A stretch of 15,648 nucleotides of DNA from JBGSKY01 sp041740995 (lineage in GTDB: Bacteria > Planctomycetota > Planctomycetia > Pirellulales > Pirellulaceae): NCBI GenBank assembly GCA_041740995.1, contig JBGSKY010000162.1, forward strand, positions 1 through 15,648, written 5' to 3'. The notes beneath the pieces are model-generated. The model was not told the origin of the DNA and ran no database searches. It saw only the letters and a program-made list of their open reading frames with translations. The position numbers were made by a program, and so were the translations under genes. Positions 14,274-15,648 of this stretch are shown one piece after another; within the stretch, counting starts at the first letter, position 1, and every line of letters begins with the position of its first letter.

Positions 14274-15648
14274 TTACGAGCTTGTCGAGCTTGTTTCGTT
14301 AACCTTTTGGCTAGCCAGCTCGCAGATTGCTTTTAGGTCGAGTTTGCCTGTGCCTAGAGTAGGAATGCTGTCTACCTGAAAGAAATCGTCCGCGCAAGGC
14401 AAGTACAACTTAGGCAGCGTCGTCGTGTTAAGTTGCGTTACGATATCGCAAGCCGGCCGATCTAGTTCGCCATGCAGAACAATAAGTCGCTCGCCGCGTT
14501 TTTCGTCCGGAACCGCAGTGACTACAGCAGAAATCCCACCAGCGGAATTGGTTTCGCCAATGATCGCGTGAATTGATTCTTCGACCAGAACGTGAGGAAC
14601 CATTTCGCCGCCAATTTTTGAAAAGCGGCTTTGGCGACCAGTTATGAAGACGAATCCATCGGCGTCGATATGGCCTACGTCACCAGTTCGATACCAACCG
14701 TCCTGCATCGCTTGATTGGTCAAATCTTGCTTGTTCAGATAACCTTGCATCAAGCCTGGGCCTCGAACGTATAACATTCCATCTTCATTAACGCCAAGTG
14801 GCTTGGAATCCTCGATCGAGAGGACTTTGGTTTCGACGCCTGTTAGCGGTCGTCCGACTGAGCCTTCGCGCAAACCAGACTGCTTATCGGGGCTTCGATT
14901 TCTCGATGGCGGAATGTTCACCGACACGAGCGGCCCCATCTCCGTCATGCCATAGCCTTCGACTGGTCTAACTGCGAATCGTTCTTCGAAAGCATTCGAC
15001 AGCGACTGAGGCAATTTCTCGGCACCGACAACAACGACCTCTAATGATTTGAATTGGTCAGGTTCGACCCGTCGCAGAAACGTCCGTAAAAACGTCGGAG
15101 TGGCTAACAAAATCGTCGCCTTTAACTGCTCAGTCAGCTTGCCGATTTGTTTCGCATCGAGCGGGTTGTGATGATAGGCGGCGGCCAGCTTTAAAATCAT
15201 CGGTGCCCACAATGTGATGGTGAATCCGAACGAGTGAAAAAACGGCAAAATGCCGATAATCGTGTCTTTTTCGGTCAGAGTCAAAACGGAGTCAAATGAA
15301 TTGATGTTGGCTGCGATGTTGTTGTTTGTCAGCACCACGCCTTTCGGATCTCCGGTTGAACCGCTTGTAAAAATAATCGTCAGCGGATCGTCTTTGCTCC
15401 GCGATCGGCCGGTCAGCGGTCGAGTAACGGCGGACGCGGATCGAAGTTTTGCGTCAAGGAATCCCAACGCTTTATCCTTCCAAGTTATCTCGTTCTTGAT
15501 GTCTTCTAAAAATACGAGTTCGGCTTGTAAATCAAACGCGAATTTGTCCATCAATCGTTTGGACGTAACGACGTGGGTAACCTTGGCCGCTTCGTTGCAT
15601 TTGTTGATAATCGATGACGTCGCGGTGTAATTTAAATTGACTGCGGTG
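14274..15648 (-). CDS. Aas-like acyl-ACP/acyl-CoA synthetase, 5' end outside the window
   Basis: C-terminal 458 residues of an AMP-forming acyl-activating enzyme. The frame is open to the window edge: upstream of the first internal start (TTG 15554, ATG 15551) it reads AVNLNYTATSSIINKCNEAA and then KVTHVVTSKRLMDKF, a typical family segment, so the gene continues beyond 15648. Visible core motifs are the P-loop TSGSTGDPKGVVLTNNN, LPFFHSFGFT, EGYGMTEMGPLVSVNIPP, YVRGPGLMQGYL, WYRTGDVGHIDADGFVFITG, the hinge RQSRFSKIGGEMV and the catalytic lysine in LGTGKLDLKAI. VSVNIPP and FSKIGGEMV resemble the synthetase half of Aas, which re-acylates lysophospholipids, so a fatty acid is the likely substrate. 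Whether an acyltransferase domain is fused at the N-terminus cannot be seen. It is the most upstream gene of the leftward run. Confidence 0.9.
   Translation of the reverse strand, partial: TAVNLNYTATSSIINKCNEAAKVTHVVTSKRLMDKFAFDLQAELVFLEDIKNEITWKDKALGFLDAKLRSASAVTRPLTGRSRSKDDPLTIIFTSGSTGDPKGVVLTNNNIAANINSFDSVLTLTEKDTIIGILPFFHSFGFTITLWAPMILKLAAAYHHNPLDAKQIGKLTEQLKATILLATPTFLRTFLRRVEPDQFKSLEVVVVGAEKLPQSLSNAFEERFAVRPVEGYGMTEMGPLVSVNIPPSRNRSPDKQSGLREGSVGRPLTGVETKVLSIEDSKPLGVNEDGMLYVRGPGLMQGYLNKQDLTNQAMQDGWYRTGDVGHIDADGFVFITGRQSRFSKIGGEMVPHVLVEESIHAIIGETNSAGGISAVVTAVPDEKRGERLIVLHGELDRPACDIVTQLNTTTLPKLYLPCADDFFQVDSIPTLGTGKLDLKAICELASQKVNETSSTSS

Noticed and set aside
1..15648. tRNA, rRNA, CRISPR array, transposase, integrase or phage genes
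   Set aside because: None found on reading both strands: no cloverleaf-like TTCGANNC arms in the gaps, no regularly spaced direct repeats and no recombinase motifs.

Overview
The window looks like a chromosomal segment of a planctomycete, probably of the Pirellula/Rhodopirellula group. The strongest marker is the large secreted protein at 8022-11216. It has the Pirellula/Verrucomicrobium-type layout: an N-terminal dehydrogenase-like propeller, a helical middle, and a C-terminal CxxCH haem domain. The balanced base composition, loosely packed genes and orphan FliN-like protein fit that reading. No phage, transposase, integrase, CRISPR array, rRNA or tRNA was seen. This is mostly housekeeping and envelope territory, and I do not see a clear-cut new defence or mobile system.

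Layout. (1) 3-1001 (+) is the 3' part of a COG3014-type protein cut by the window edge. (2) 1026-5951 (-) is a tight operon of type IIA topoisomerase subunit A, subunit B and an O6-alkylguanine-DNA alkyltransferase. A-to-B spacing is 2 nt and B-to-alkyltransferase spacing is 28 nt. (3) 5952-6337 is a 386-bp divergent intergenic region. It holds a candidate topoisomerase promoter with a 12-bp palindrome, a 100-bp inverted-repeat element built from four copies of a 12-mer, and a second inverted repeat in front of the next gene. (4) 6338-7915 (+) is a POT-family peptide transporter, followed by the haem protein with its own promoter at 7944-7972. (5) 11240-15648 (-) is a co-oriented run. In transcription order it holds an Aas-like acyl-ACP/acyl-CoA synthetase (cut by the right edge), a stand-alone FliN/SpoA-domain protein, a KdsD-type arabinose-5-phosphate isomerase and a PAP2-like membrane protein with altered signature residues.

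How it fits together. The topoisomerase operon manages DNA topology, with a small repair enzyme attached. The transporter and the secreted haem protein suggest nutrient uptake and oxidation at the cell surface. The right-hand run has a loose lipid/envelope theme: acyl activation, a Kdo precursor enzyme and a lipid-phosphatase relative. That functional link is inference from proximity. Items most worth a second look are the intergenic repeat element, the position of the GyrA-box-like motif in the A subunit, the orphan SpoA protein, the PAP2 protein lacking canonical signature residues, and a marked excess of the palindrome CGATCG across the window.
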